64,000 bases of DNA from Chelatococcus caeni (lineage in GTDB: Bacteria; Pseudomonadota; Alphaproteobacteria; Rhizobiales; Beijerinckiaceae). The stretch is taken from contig NZ_JACIEN010000001.1 in the NCBI RefSeq assembly GCF_014196925.1, forward strand, positions 1,054,001-1,118,000, in the 5' to 3' direction. Shown here one piece after another: positions 1 to 8,559 of the stretch; position 1 is the stretch's first letter, and each line of letters begins with the position of its first letter. The translations under genes and the position numbers were made by a program. The notes under the pieces are model-generated. The model saw only the letters and a program-made list of their open reading frames with translations. It was not told the DNA's origin and did not search any database.

Positions 1-1098
1 GCCGGCTTCGTTCTGGCGGCCATTGCGCTTCTGATGCGCGACCTGCGCCGGCTCGCTGCGGGCCTCGAGTTCCTTCCGGCCCGCGAGTCGTCGCCGGGCC
101 GGGCGGCGGAGCAGCCGTTCGACGACGAGGCGGATTTTCGTCCTGTCGTCGTCCCCGGCGTGCCGATAGCACCCTCCGCCGCCGCCGGTGCGGCCGCGCC
201 GACCCTCGGGGGAAAGGCATGGGCGGAGGAGGAGACGCGGGAGGCGGAGGCGGCCGAGGAGCCGGGCTTCGAGACGATGCGACCGTTCCCCTCGCGCCGA
301 TTCGAGGATCGACTGGCCGTCGAGGAAGAACGGGAAGAACCGGAAGAGCGGGAGGAGCCGGTCTCCGCCGCAGCCCCGGACCAGCCTGCACTGGCAGAGG
401 AGGAGCCGGCCCAGCCCTCGCGCACCGGCAAACTGGACGATCCGTTCGCCCGCTTCGATTTCTCGCGGGATTTCTTCGCCACGGAGCGTCAGACGGCCAG
501 GGCCGAATCGCAGGAGGCCGGCGAGGAGCAGACGGAAGAGCCCCGCCTGTCGACCTTCGGCACAGCGCCCCAGGTGTCGGAGGAGCCCGAAGCGGCCGAG
601 CCGGAGCCCGAGGCCGCGCCCGCTCCGAAGCGGGAGGAGACGCTGCCGCAACTGCCGTCCTGGCTGCGCCGCTCGGAGGACAGGGGCGAAGCGAAGGGGT
701 TCGAGGCGCCGGCGGCAACCTGGCCGCAACAGGAGCGTGAGGCCCCTCCTGCGCCGGCCGCTGACGAGGAAACGCCGGAACAGGCCGAGGACGGGCTCGA
801 AGCGGACCGCGCCGAGGAGGTCCCGGCCGAGCGGGGTGAGCCGGAGGAGCGTGAGGGGGCCGAGGAGGCCGCGCCCGCCGGGGAGGAGGCCGACGCCGCC
901 ACGGCCGCGCCGACGGTCGTCGGCACCTACAGCGCCGGCGGCAATCTCTACGTGATGTACTCCGACGGCTCCATCGAGGCCGAGACCGGCCGCGGCGTCT
1001 TCAAGTTCGCCTCGCTCGACGAACTGAAGAACTACATCGCCACCGGAGAGGGTGGGCAGCTGCAGTCGTCGGGCCAGCCGGCGCCCAAGAACGATTGA
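1..1098 (+). CDS. Anchored acidic protein with conserved C-terminal module (5' end outside window)
   Basis: The reading frame is open from base 1, so the gene begins upstream of the window. The first visible residues (AGFVLAAIALLM) are hydrophobic and look like the end of a membrane segment, followed by a basic stretch. About 280 residues rich in Glu, Ala and Pro follow, which should be disordered. The last 50 residues are different: they hold a compact module with the sequence YSAGGNLYVMYSDGSIEAE and a short helix (LDELKNYIA). This layout of membrane anchor, acidic linker and small terminal module occurs in uncharacterised Hyphomicrobiales proteins. I cannot assign a function. The methionine at base 34 is probably internal. 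Confidence 0.7.
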   Translation, partial: AGFVLAAIALLMRDLRRLAAGLEFLPARESSPGRAAEQPFDDEADFRPVVVPGVPIAPSAAAGAAAPTLGGKAWAEEETREAEAAEEPGFETMRPFPSRRFEDRLAVEEEREEPEEREEPVSAAAPDQPALAEEEPAQPSRTGKLDDPFARFDFSRDFFATERQTARAESQEAGEEQTEEPRLSTFGTAPQVSEEPEAAEPEPEAAPAPKREETLPQLPSWLRRSEDRGEAKGFEAPAATWPQQEREAPPAPAADEETPEQAEDGLEADRAEEVPAERGEPEEREGAEEAAPAGEEADAATAAPTVVGTYSAGGNLYVMYSDGSIEAETGRGVFKFASLDELKNYIATGEGGQLQSSGQPAPKND

Positions 1099-1168
1099 TG
1101 GGCGATTGATGGACGATCGACCGCCGGCTCGCCTCAGGCACGCCGGCGATCGGTTCCTTCGGGGCCGC

Positions 1169-2029
1169 TCAGTCGGCCGGGCCCGTCGCGACCGGGCAAT
1201 CGGCCCGGCTGCCCCATTCCGCCCATGAGCCGTCGTAGAGCGCGGCGGGCGGCCTGCCCAACGCATCGAGCGCGAGCCACAGGATGGCCGCCGAAACACC
1301 CGAGCCGCAGCTGGTGATGACCGGCCGGTCGAGGCTGACGCCGGCGGCCTCGAACACGGGCCGGATATCCTCCGGCGCCTTCAGCCTTCCCTGCTCGACG
1401 AGGCGGGCATGCGGCACGTTGAAACTGCCGGGCATGCGGCCGGGGCGCACGCCCGGGCGAGGCTCCGGCGCCTCGCCGCGGAAGCGTTCCGGCGAGCGGG
1501 CGTCGACGATCTGGGCCGAGCGATCGGTGAGCGCGGCGCGCACGCCCGCGACATCGGCGACACCCTGCGGCGCCCGCGCCGTGAACGACCGCCGCGGCGG
1601 CTGCGCCGGCTCGGCGTCGACGGGCCGCCGCTCGGCCAGCCACTTCGGGAAGCCGCCGTCGAGGATCTTCACGTCCTGCGCGCCGAAGGCCCGGAACATC
1701 CACCACACCCGCGCCGCGGCGAGCAGCCCCGCGCCGTCGTAGACCACGATGCGCATGCCGTCGCCGATGCCGAGCGCGCCGACGGCGTCCGCGAACCGTT
1801 CCGCCGTCGGCATCATGTGCGGCAGGTCGGTGGTCTCGTCGCGGATCGCCTCGATGTCGAAATGGACCGCGCCGGGGATGTGCGCGGCGCGATATTCGGC
1901 GGCGCCGTCGCGGTTGTCCGTCGGCAGATACCAGGAGGCATCGACGATGGCGATGTCCGGCGCGCCGAGATGCTCGGCGAGCCAAGCGGTAGAAACGAAA
2001 TGGGGCGAAGGCAGCTTGGTCTCGCTCAT
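1169..2029 (-). CDS. sseA: 3-mercaptopyruvate/thiosulfate sulfurtransferase
   Basis: A two-domain rhodanese of 286 residues. It transfers sulfane sulfur from 3-mercaptopyruvate or thiosulfate to an acceptor through a cysteine persulfide. The N-terminal inactive domain spans about residues 10-135 and the catalytic domain about 155-280. The active loop is C241-G-S-G-V-S-A, close to the CGSGVT loop typical of mercaptopyruvate sulfurtransferases and unlike the CRKGVT loop of thiosulfate enzymes. The ATG at 2029 has a GAGGA ribosome site upstream. No signal peptide is visible, so it is probably cytoplasmic. It is co-directional with the AlaX-type gene upstream, 28 bases away, so the two are probably co-transcribed. 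Confidence 0.9.
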   Translation of the reverse strand: MSETKLPSPHFVSTAWLAEHLGAPDIAIVDASWYLPTDNRDGAAEYRAAHIPGAVHFDIEAIRDETTDLPHMMPTAERFADAVGALGIGDGMRIVVYDGAGLLAAARVWWMFRAFGAQDVKILDGGFPKWLAERRPVDAEPAQPPRRSFTARAPQGVADVAGVRAALTDRSAQIVDARSPERFRGEAPEPRPGVRPGRMPGSFNVPHARLVEQGRLKAPEDIRPVFEAAGVSLDRPVITSCGSGVSAAILWLALDALGRPPAALYDGSWAEWGSRADCPVATGPAD

Positions 2030-2057
2030 GGCCTGGTCCTCTGCGTTACGGCCGTGA

Positions 2058-2774
2058 TCAGGCGAGCGCGATGCGCACGCGCCGGTTCTGCCGGCCCTTC
2101 TTCTCGATGGCGGTGATGGCGACCGCGCCGATCTCGCCGGTGCTCTTCACATGCGTGCCGCCGCAGGGCTGCAGATCGAGCCCCGCGATCTCGACGAGCC
2201 GCACGGTGCCCGAGCCCATCGGCGGCTTGACGGACATGGTCTTGACGAGACCGGGATTGGCGAGGAGCTCCTCGTCCGTGATCCAGCGCTCGCTCACCGG
2301 CGCATCCCGCGCGATCATCTCGTTGAGCTTGACGCCGATCTCGTCCTTGTCGAGGCCGGCATCGGGGATGTCGAAGTCGAGCCGGCCCTCGCCGTCGCCG
2401 ATTGAGCCGCCCGTGACCGGAAAGGGCAGGGCGACCGAGAGCAGGTGCAGCGCGGTATGCACGCGCATGCGCGCATGGCGGACGTCCCAGTCGAGGCGCA
2501 GGCCGACGGTGTCGCCGACGGCCGGGAGACGCCCCTCGGCCGCCGGCACATGCGCGATCGTCGACCGGTCGGGGCCGTAGACGGCATTGGCGATGGCGAT
2601 CTCCTCGCCGCCGGGCAGCGTCATCCAGCCGATGTCGCCGGGCTGACCGCCGCCCTGGGCATAGAAGATGGTGCGGTCGAGGATGATGCCACCGTTGTCG
2701 GCGATGCCGACGACGGTCGCCTCGGCCGTTTTGGCATAGGGATCGTCCCGGAACAGAAGGGTCGTCTTGCTCAT
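2058..2774 (-). CDS. AlaX-type alanyl-tRNA editing protein
   Basis: A 238-residue free-standing relative of the AlaRS editing domain. Such proteins hydrolyse Ser-tRNA(Ala) or Gly-tRNA(Ala) in trans. The zinc-binding residues are visible as H106-T-A-L-H110 and C204-G-G-T-H208, and the N-terminal beta-barrel motif GGGQPGDIG begins at about residue 41. The length fits the AlaX-M class. I chose the ATG at 2774 because GCGGAGGCG lies just upstream and homology begins there. An in-frame upstream start at 2978 would add about 68 residues with no domain character. Confidence 0.88.
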   Translation of the reverse strand: MSKTTLLFRDDPYAKTAEATVVGIADNGGIILDRTIFYAQGGGQPGDIGWMTLPGGEEIAIANAVYGPDRSTIAHVPAAEGRLPAVGDTVGLRLDWDVRHARMRVHTALHLLSVALPFPVTGGSIGDGEGRLDFDIPDAGLDKDEIGVKLNEMIARDAPVSERWITDEELLANPGLVKTMSVKPPMGSGTVRLVEIAGLDLQPCGGTHVKSTGEIGAVAITAIEKKGRQNRRVRIALA

Positions 2775-3111
2775 CGCGCGCCTCCGCAGAACAGGTCGCG
2801 CGACCGTAGGCGGCGCCCCTGGCCGCCGCAAGCCCGCCGGGAACACGGCCGCACCCCCGAGCCATGCATGGTCCGGGGGCGAGGCGCTGGCGGCCCGCTG
2901 CATGCCGGATTTGTAGGCTGCGGGCGGAATGAAGGAACATTGATCGGCATGCAGCCCCCGGGTCATGATCTGTATCAAGGCCGCAACGGTGTTCCGGGTC
3001 TACGACGACGTTCAGCTGGTGACGCCGGCTGTCCCTCGGAAAGAATCGCGGCCTGCGGCAGCGGGTGCTGCCGAGGCGGATGTCCTGGCGGTAGATCTCA
3101 GGAGGTTTCGG
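2775..3111. other. Divergent intergenic region, 337 bases
   Basis: This gap separates the minus-strand AlaX-type gene from the plus-strand exporter operon and should hold both promoters. I see no tRNA, strong terminator or clear operator. An ATG at 2965 is in frame with the membrane-fusion protein, but it lacks a good ribosome site and would place about 49 non-secretory residues before the signal sequence. Confidence 0.4.
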
Positions 3112-4155
3112 ATGAGCCTGCCCCGTCTCGGTCGTCTCGCGCTGCTCGCGGTGTTTCTCGCGACGCCCGGCTGGCTGCCGCCCGGTGAGGCGGTCTTCGG
3201 TGCCGGGGCCGCGCAGGCGCAGGGCGCCCTCGAGACGCTGCTCAACCGCCTGCGCCGCAACAGCCTGCCGGAGGGCATCGCCAGAGCCAATGGCCGCATC
3301 GAGGCCGAGCAGGTCGACGTCTCGGCCAAATATGCCGGCCGCCTCGCCGAGGTTCTCGTCGAGGAGGGCGACATGGTCGATGCCGGCACCGTCATCGCCC
3401 GCATGGACGATTCCGAATACCGGGCCCAGTTGCGCGGCGCCGAGGCGCAGGTGCTGCGGGCCGTCAAGGCGAAGGCCGAGGCCGAGGCGCTGATCGCCCA
3501 GCGCGAGAGCGACCGCCTGCTCGCCAAGGCCGAGCTCGACAGGGCCGAGGAGCTCTTCACAAAGGGCCATTTCTCGCAGGAGCGGCTCGACCAGCGGCGC
3601 AGCCAGATGAAGGCGGCCGATGCCGCGCTCAACGCCGCCCAGGCCTCGCGCGACCAGGCCGCCGCCGCCATCGAGGCGGCGAAGGCGGACGTTGCCCGGC
3701 TCGAGACGGTGCTCGCCGACATGGTGCTGAAGGCGCCCCGGCGCGGGCGCGTGCAGTACAAGCTGGCGCGTGGCGGCGAGGTGGTGGCCGCCGGCGCGCG
3801 CATCGTCACGCTGCTCGACCTTACGGACGTCTATATGACGGTCTTCCTGCCCGCGCGCGATGCTGGCAGGGTCATCCTCGGCGACGAGGCGCGCATCATC
3901 CTCGACCCCATCCCGCACTATGTGGTGCCGGCGCGGGTCTCCTTCGTCGCGGCCGATGCGCAGTTCACGCCCAAGGCCGTCGAGACGGCCGACGAGCGCG
4001 AGAAGCTGATGTTCCGCGTCAAGATCCGCATCGATCCCAACCTGCTCAAGCAATACGAGCCGCAGGTGAAGACGGGCGTGCGCGGCATCGGCTTCGTTCG
4101 CACCATCAAGGATGCCGGCTGGCCGACGGACCTCGCCATCCGGCTGCCGGACTGA
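3112..4155 (+). CDS. HlyD-family periplasmic membrane-fusion protein
   Basis: A 347-residue adaptor that would link the inner-membrane ABC exporter encoded downstream to an outer-membrane channel. The ATG at 3112 is preceded by AGGAGG six bases upstream. The first 35 or so residues form a signal sequence or uncleaved anchor ending near AAQAQG. A biotinyl-lipoyl half follows (VSAKYAGRLAEVLVEEGD), then an Ala/Glu-rich coiled-coil hairpin at roughly residues 105-205, and then the second lipoyl half and beta-barrel (VLKAPRRGRVQYKLA). The gene ends 24 bases before the ATPase gene, in the same order as E. coli yhiI-rbbA-yhhJ. The substrate is unknown; a drug or another hydrophobic compound is possible. 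Confidence 0.9.
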   Translation: MSLPRLGRLALLAVFLATPGWLPPGEAVFGAGAAQAQGALETLLNRLRRNSLPEGIARANGRIEAEQVDVSAKYAGRLAEVLVEEGDMVDAGTVIARMDDSEYRAQLRGAEAQVLRAVKAKAEAEALIAQRESDRLLAKAELDRAEELFTKGHFSQERLDQRRSQMKAADAALNAAQASRDQAAAAIEAAKADVARLETVLADMVLKAPRRGRVQYKLARGGEVVAAGARIVTLLDLTDVYMTVFLPARDAGRVILGDEARIILDPIPHYVVPARVSFVAADAQFTPKAVETADEREKLMFRVKIRIDPNLLKQYEPQVKTGVRGIGFVRTIKDAGWPTDLAIRLPD

Positions 4156-4179
4156 GCCCCGCCGTCCGGGAGCCTTCCC

Positions 4180-6951
4180 ATGGACCTTGCCAGCCCTTCC
4201 GCAGCCCCCGCCGTCACCGGCGCGGATGCTGTCGTCACCCTGCGCGGCGTCACCCACCGCTACGGCAAGGTGCACGCCCTCGACGACGTCTCGCTGTCCA
4301 TTCCCGCCGGCTGCATGGCCGGGCTGATCGGCCCCGACGGGGTCGGCAAGTCGACGCTGCTCGCGCTCGCTGCCGGGGTGCGCAGGATCCAGGAGGGGGA
4401 GGTGAGGGTGCTCGGCGGCGACATGGCCGATGCCGGGCACCGCAGGGCGAGCGGCGCGCGCATCGCCTACATGCCCCAGGGCCTCGGCCGCAACCTCTAC
4501 CCCACCCTTTCGGTCTACGAGAATCTCGACTTCTTCGGCCGCCTCTTCGGGCAGGGCACCGAGGAGCGCGAGACGCGCATCGCCGAGCTCCTCGCGGCGA
4601 CTGGCCTCGACCCGTTTCCCGACCGGCCGGCGGGCAAGCTGTCGGGCGGCATGAAGCAGAAGCTCAGCCTGTGCTGCGCGCTGATCCACGATCCCGACCT
4701 CATCATCCTCGACGAGCCGACGACCGGCGTCGATCCGCTGTCGCGGCGCCAGTTCTGGGACCTTATCGAGCGCATCAGGCAGCGCCGGCCGGGCATGAGC
4801 GTCATCGTCGCCACCGCCTATATGGAGGAGGCGGAGCGCTTCGACTGGCTCGCCGCCATCGACGACGGCAGGGTGATCGCCACCGGCTCGCCGGACGAGG
4901 TGCGCGCGCGGGCGGGGACGGACACGCTCGAAGCCGCCTTCATCGCCCTCCTGCCCGAGGAGAAGCGCCGCCAGCACGAGCCGGTCGTCGTGCGCCCGCG
5001 CGTCGCGAGCGACGGCCCGCCGGCCATCGAGGCGGAGGGCCTGACCTGCCGCTTCGGCGACTTCACGGCCGTCGACAATGTCAGCTTCCGCATCGCGCGC
5101 GGGGAGATCTTCGGTTTCCTCGGCTCCAACGGCTGCGGCAAGTCGACGACGATGAAGATGCTGACCGGCCTCCTGCCGGCGAGCGAGGGCTGGGCCAAGC
5201 TGTTCGGCGAGACCCTCGATGCGGGCGACCTCGAGACGCGCCGGCGCGTCGGCTACATGTCCCAGTCCTTCTCGCTCTACGGCGAACTGACCGTGCGGCA
5301 GAACCTCGAGCTGCACGCCCATCTCTTCCACCTCCCGGCCGACAGGGTCGCGCCGCGGGTCGACGAGATGCTGCAGCGTTTCGACCTTGCCGATGTCGCC
5401 GACGAGCGCCCCGAAAGCCTGCCGCTCGGCATCCGCCAGCGCCTGCAGCTCGCCGTCGCGGTGATCCACGGGCCGGAGATGCTGATCCTCGACGAGCCGA
5501 CGTCGGGCGTCGACCCGGTGGCGCGGGATGCCTTCTGGCGCTTCCTCATCGACCTGTCGCGCGACGAGGGCGTCACGATCTTCATCTCCACCCATTTCAT
5601 GAACGAGGCCGAGCGCTGCGACCGCATCTCGCTGATGCATGCGGGCAAGGTGCTCGACGTGGGCACGCCGCAGGAGCTGGCGGAACGGCACGGCGGCGGC
5701 GACATCGAGGAGGCCTTCGTCGCCTGCCTCGCGGAGGCCGCGGGCATCGACCTCTCTGCCGAGGACGCACAGGAGGCGCCGGTCGCGCTGCCGGCGGCCA
5801 CGGGGCATGCGCAAGGCGCGCGCTCCTTCGACCTGCGCCGGCTCTGGGCCTATGCCCGGCGCGAGGCGATGGAGCTGCTGCGCGACCCCATCCGCCTCGC
5901 CTTCGCGCTGCTCGGCCCGATCATCCTCATGATCACCTTCGGCTACGGCATCTCCTTCGACGTCGAGAAGCTCACCTTCGCCGCCCTCGACCAGGACCGG
6001 TCGCTGGAGAGCCGGCAACTGCTCGAGAGCTTCTCCGGCTCCCGCTATTTCGACGAGCGGGCGCCGATCGCCAATGCCGCCGAGGTGGTGGACCGCCTGA
6101 AGAGCGGCGAGCTCAAGCTCGCCATCGAGATCCCCGCCGGCTTCGGGCGCGACCTCGTCTCCGGCCGGCAGCCGGAGGTCGGCGTGTGGCTCGACGGCGC
6201 CATGCCCTTCCGGGCCGAGACGACGCGCGGCTACGTCAGCGGGCTGGCGCTGCAATATCTCGAGACGCAGGCGCACGAGCGCGGCGGCGGTTCCCTCAGC
6301 GTCCTGCCGGCCGATATCGAGACGCGCTTTCGCTACAACCAGGCCTTCAGGAGCATCTACGCCATCGTGCCGAGCGTCATCATGCTGATGCTCGTGCTGA
6401 TCCCGGCGATCATGACGGCGGTCGGTGTGGTGCGCGAGAAGGAGACCGGCTCCATCGCCAACTTCCGCGCGACGCCCGTCACCAGGTTCGAGTTCCTCGT
6501 CGGCAAGCAGCTGCCCTATGTCGTCATCGCGGCCGTGAGCTTCGTCACGCTGCTTGCGCTCGCGCTGCTGCTGTTCGGCGTGCCGGTGAAGGGCTCGCTG
6601 CCGACGCTGCTTTTCGCGACCCTGCTCTACATCCTGGCGACGACCGGCTTCGGCCTCTTCGTCTCGTGCTTCACGCGCACCCAGGTCGCGGCGGTCTTCG
6701 CCACCTCGATCATCGCCATCATCCCGGCGGTGAACTTCTCCGGCCTTCTCGTGCCGGTCTCCTCGCTGTCCGGCAGCGCCCGCTTCATCGGGCTCGCCTT
6801 CCCGGCGGCGTGGTACCAGCCGGTGAGCGTCGGCACCTTCACCAAGAGCCTCGGCTTCGCCGACCTGTGGCCCAACCTCGTCATGCTGGCGCTGTTCGGC
6901 ATCGGCTTCATCGTCGCGTCGCAGGTCGCGCTCGCCAAGCAGGAGCCGTGA
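4180..6951 (+). CDS. RbbA-like fused double ABC ATPase / ABC-2 permease
   Basis: A 923-residue fusion of two nucleotide-binding domains and a membrane domain. Domain 1 (about 15-255) has Walker A GPDGVGKST, signature LSGGMKQK and Walker B LIILDEP. Domain 2 (about 283-515) has Walker A GSNGCGKST and Walker B MLILDEP, but its signature is the degenerate LPLGIRQR. The membrane domain (about 555-923) has one N-terminal helix, a large periplasmic loop and five C-terminal helices, as in ABC-2 permeases. This matches E. coli RbbA/YhiH. The stop codon is one base before the next gene. With the partner permease it should form an asymmetric exporter driven by a single polypeptide carrying both ATPases. 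Confidence 0.9.
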   Translation: MDLASPSAAPAVTGADAVVTLRGVTHRYGKVHALDDVSLSIPAGCMAGLIGPDGVGKSTLLALAAGVRRIQEGEVRVLGGDMADAGHRRASGARIAYMPQGLGRNLYPTLSVYENLDFFGRLFGQGTEERETRIAELLAATGLDPFPDRPAGKLSGGMKQKLSLCCALIHDPDLIILDEPTTGVDPLSRRQFWDLIERIRQRRPGMSVIVATAYMEEAERFDWLAAIDDGRVIATGSPDEVRARAGTDTLEAAFIALLPEEKRRQHEPVVVRPRVASDGPPAIEAEGLTCRFGDFTAVDNVSFRIARGEIFGFLGSNGCGKSTTMKMLTGLLPASEGWAKLFGETLDAGDLETRRRVGYMSQSFSLYGELTVRQNLELHAHLFHLPADRVAPRVDEMLQRFDLADVADERPESLPLGIRQRLQLAVAVIHGPEMLILDEPTSGVDPVARDAFWRFLIDLSRDEGVTIFISTHFMNEAERCDRISLMHAGKVLDVGTPQELAERHGGGDIEEAFVACLAEAAGIDLSAEDAQEAPVALPAATGHAQGARSFDLRRLWAYARREAMELLRDPIRLAFALLGPIILMITFGYGISFDVEKLTFAALDQDRSLESRQLLESFSGSRYFDERAPIANAAEVVDRLKSGELKLAIEIPAGFGRDLVSGRQPEVGVWLDGAMPFRAETTRGYVSGLALQYLETQAHERGGGSLSVLPADIETRFRYNQAFRSIYAIVPSVIMLMLVLIPAIMTAVGVVREKETGSIANFRATPVTRFEFLVGKQLPYVVIAAVSFVTLLALALLLFGVPVKGSLPTLLFATLLYILATTGFGLFVSCFTRTQVAAVFATSIIAIIPAVNFSGLLVPVSSLSGSARFIGLAFPAAWYQPVSVGTFTKSLGFADLWPNLVMLALFGIGFIVASQVALAKQEP

Positions 6952-6952
6952 G

Positions 6953-8122
6953 ATGAGCGGGCAATCGAAACGGCATCGCCTGTCGGCGCGCGGCATCGGC
7001 GGCCATGTCGCCAATGTCCTGCGCCTTGCGGTGAAGGAATTGCGCAGCATCCGGGCCGACCCGGTCCTCGTCGCGCTCATCCTCTACACCTTCACCTTCG
7101 CCATCTACTCGGTGGCGACGGGCGCGAAGACGGAGGCGGAGAACATGGCCATCGCGGTCGTCGACGAGGACCGCTCGTCCTTGTCGCGCCGGCTGCAGGA
7201 CGCCTTCCTGCCGCCCCTGTTCAAGACGCCGGTCGAGATCGGCGCCGGCGGCATCGACGCGGCCATGGATGCGGGGCGCTTCGTCTTCGTGCTCGTCATT
7301 CCGCCGCGCTTCGAGGCGGATCTCCTCGCCGGGCGTCATCCCGAGCTGCAGGTCAATGTCGATGCGACGGCCATGACCCAGGCGGGCAACGGCGCCGTCT
7401 ACGTGCAGAACATCCTGACGAACGAGATCACAGCCTTCCTTCAGCGGCGGGAGGGCAGCGCCATCCTGCCGGTCAACGTCGTCGTGCGGGCGATGTTCAA
7501 TCCAAACCTGACCTCGTCCTGGTTCACCTCGGTGATGCAGGTGATCAACAACATCACCATGCTCGCCGTCATCCTGACCGGGGCCGCGCTGATCCGCGAG
7601 CGCGAGCACGGTACCGTCGAGCACCTGCTCGTCATGCCGGTGACGCCCGTCGAGATCATGCTCGCCAAGATCCTGGCGAACGGCCTCGTCATCGTGGCGG
7701 CCGCTTTCGTGTCGCTGATTGTCGTGGTCGAGTGGCTGCTCGCCGTGCCGATCGCCGGATCGATCCTGCTCTTCCTTGCAGGGGCGGTGCTCTACCAGTT
7801 CTCGGTCGCGGCACTCGGCATCCTGATCGCCACCTTCTCGACCTCGATGGCCCAGTTCGGGCTGCTCGCCATCCCGGTGCTCATCGTGCTCAACCTCCTG
7901 TCGGGCTCGACGACGCCGATGGAAAGCATGCCGGAGTGGCTGCAGTATGTGATGCAGATTTCGCCGACGACGCATTTCGTCGCCTTCTCGCAGGCGGTGC
8001 TCTATCGCGGGGCGGGGCTCAGGATCGTGCTGCCGCAGATGCTGGCCCTCGCCGCCATCGGCGTCGTCTATTTCGCCGTCTCGCTCGGCCGCTTCCGCAA
8101 GGTGATCTTCAACGCCGGCTAG
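6953..8122 (+). CDS. ABC-2 type transporter permease (YhhJ-like)
   Basis: A 389-residue permease, the third gene of the exporter operon. One transmembrane helix lies near residues 42-60, followed by a periplasmic domain of about 170 residues and then five helices (for example MLAVILTGAALI and FGLLAIPVLIVLNLL). The motif REREHGTVEHLLVMPVTP before the second helix is typical of the ABC-2 family. It has no ATPase and must be driven by the fused protein encoded directly upstream. Tight spacing indicates translational coupling. The substrate cannot be read from the sequence. Confidence 0.9.
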   Translation: MSGQSKRHRLSARGIGGHVANVLRLAVKELRSIRADPVLVALILYTFTFAIYSVATGAKTEAENMAIAVVDEDRSSLSRRLQDAFLPPLFKTPVEIGAGGIDAAMDAGRFVFVLVIPPRFEADLLAGRHPELQVNVDATAMTQAGNGAVYVQNILTNEITAFLQRREGSAILPVNVVVRAMFNPNLTSSWFTSVMQVINNITMLAVILTGAALIREREHGTVEHLLVMPVTPVEIMLAKILANGLVIVAAAFVSLIVVVEWLLAVPIAGSILLFLAGAVLYQFSVAALGILIATFSTSMAQFGLLAIPVLIVLNLLSGSTTPMESMPEWLQYVMQISPTTHFVAFSQAVLYRGAGLRIVLPQMLALAAIGVVYFAVSLGRFRKVIFNAG

Positions 8123-8174
8123 TGCGGGGTGAATTCAGGCTCGCGTGGAACGCTTTGCTCGATCCATCCCTTTC

Positions 8175-8456
8175 GCAAGTCGGGTGTTCCCGACTTGCGC
8201 ATATAAGTGTGGAACTCGGGCAAGCCCGAGTTCCATCGGAGGGTGGATCGCGCCGTCCGGAGTCGGATTTATCCGACTTCGGCATTTCACGTATCGAACT
8301 CGGGCAGGCCCGCGTTCGAAGGCGTGAGACGGGTGGGGTCAAGGCCGGGAACGGCGCTCTTGATACCAACCGCGTGGCCGCCTCCGTCGCCGCCATCGAA
8401 CTCGGGCTTGCCCGAGTTCGACATTTGGAAATCGAAGTCGGGCGAGCCCGACTTCG
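8175..8456. repeat. Cluster of six REP-like palindromes
   Basis: The 437-base gap between the exporter operon and the convergent alcohol dehydrogenase gene contains at least six short inverted repeats, at 8175-8198, 8211-8234, 8261-8278, 8295-8318, 8397-8420 and 8434-8456. They alternate between a GAACTCGGGC...GCCCGAGTTC type and an AAGTCGGG...CCCGACTT type, each with a 2-4 base loop. Spacing is irregular and the intervening sequence is not shared. A related imperfect copy lies near 17287-17310. The cluster could terminate transcription from both sides. I see no coding sequence here. Confidence 0.8.
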
Positions 8457-8559
8457 CAGCGCCACCTCCCCCGTGCGGGGGAGGATCAGCGCGCAGCAAT
8501 TTGAAGCCACTATGCCTTGAGTTCCGGCTGCGGCGACGGGGCCGTCGCCGCCGGAAGGC

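Noticed and set aside
2026-7080. A very long open frame on the minus strand opposite the exporter operon
   Set aside because: Its sequence is Arg/Ala/Asp-rich with no domain. The plus-strand genes have clear motifs and ribosome sites, and such antisense frames are common at this G+C.
8175-8456. Possible CRISPR array
   Set aside because: Units are short hairpins of two types with irregular spacing from under 15 to about 80 bases, not constant repeats with constant spacers.
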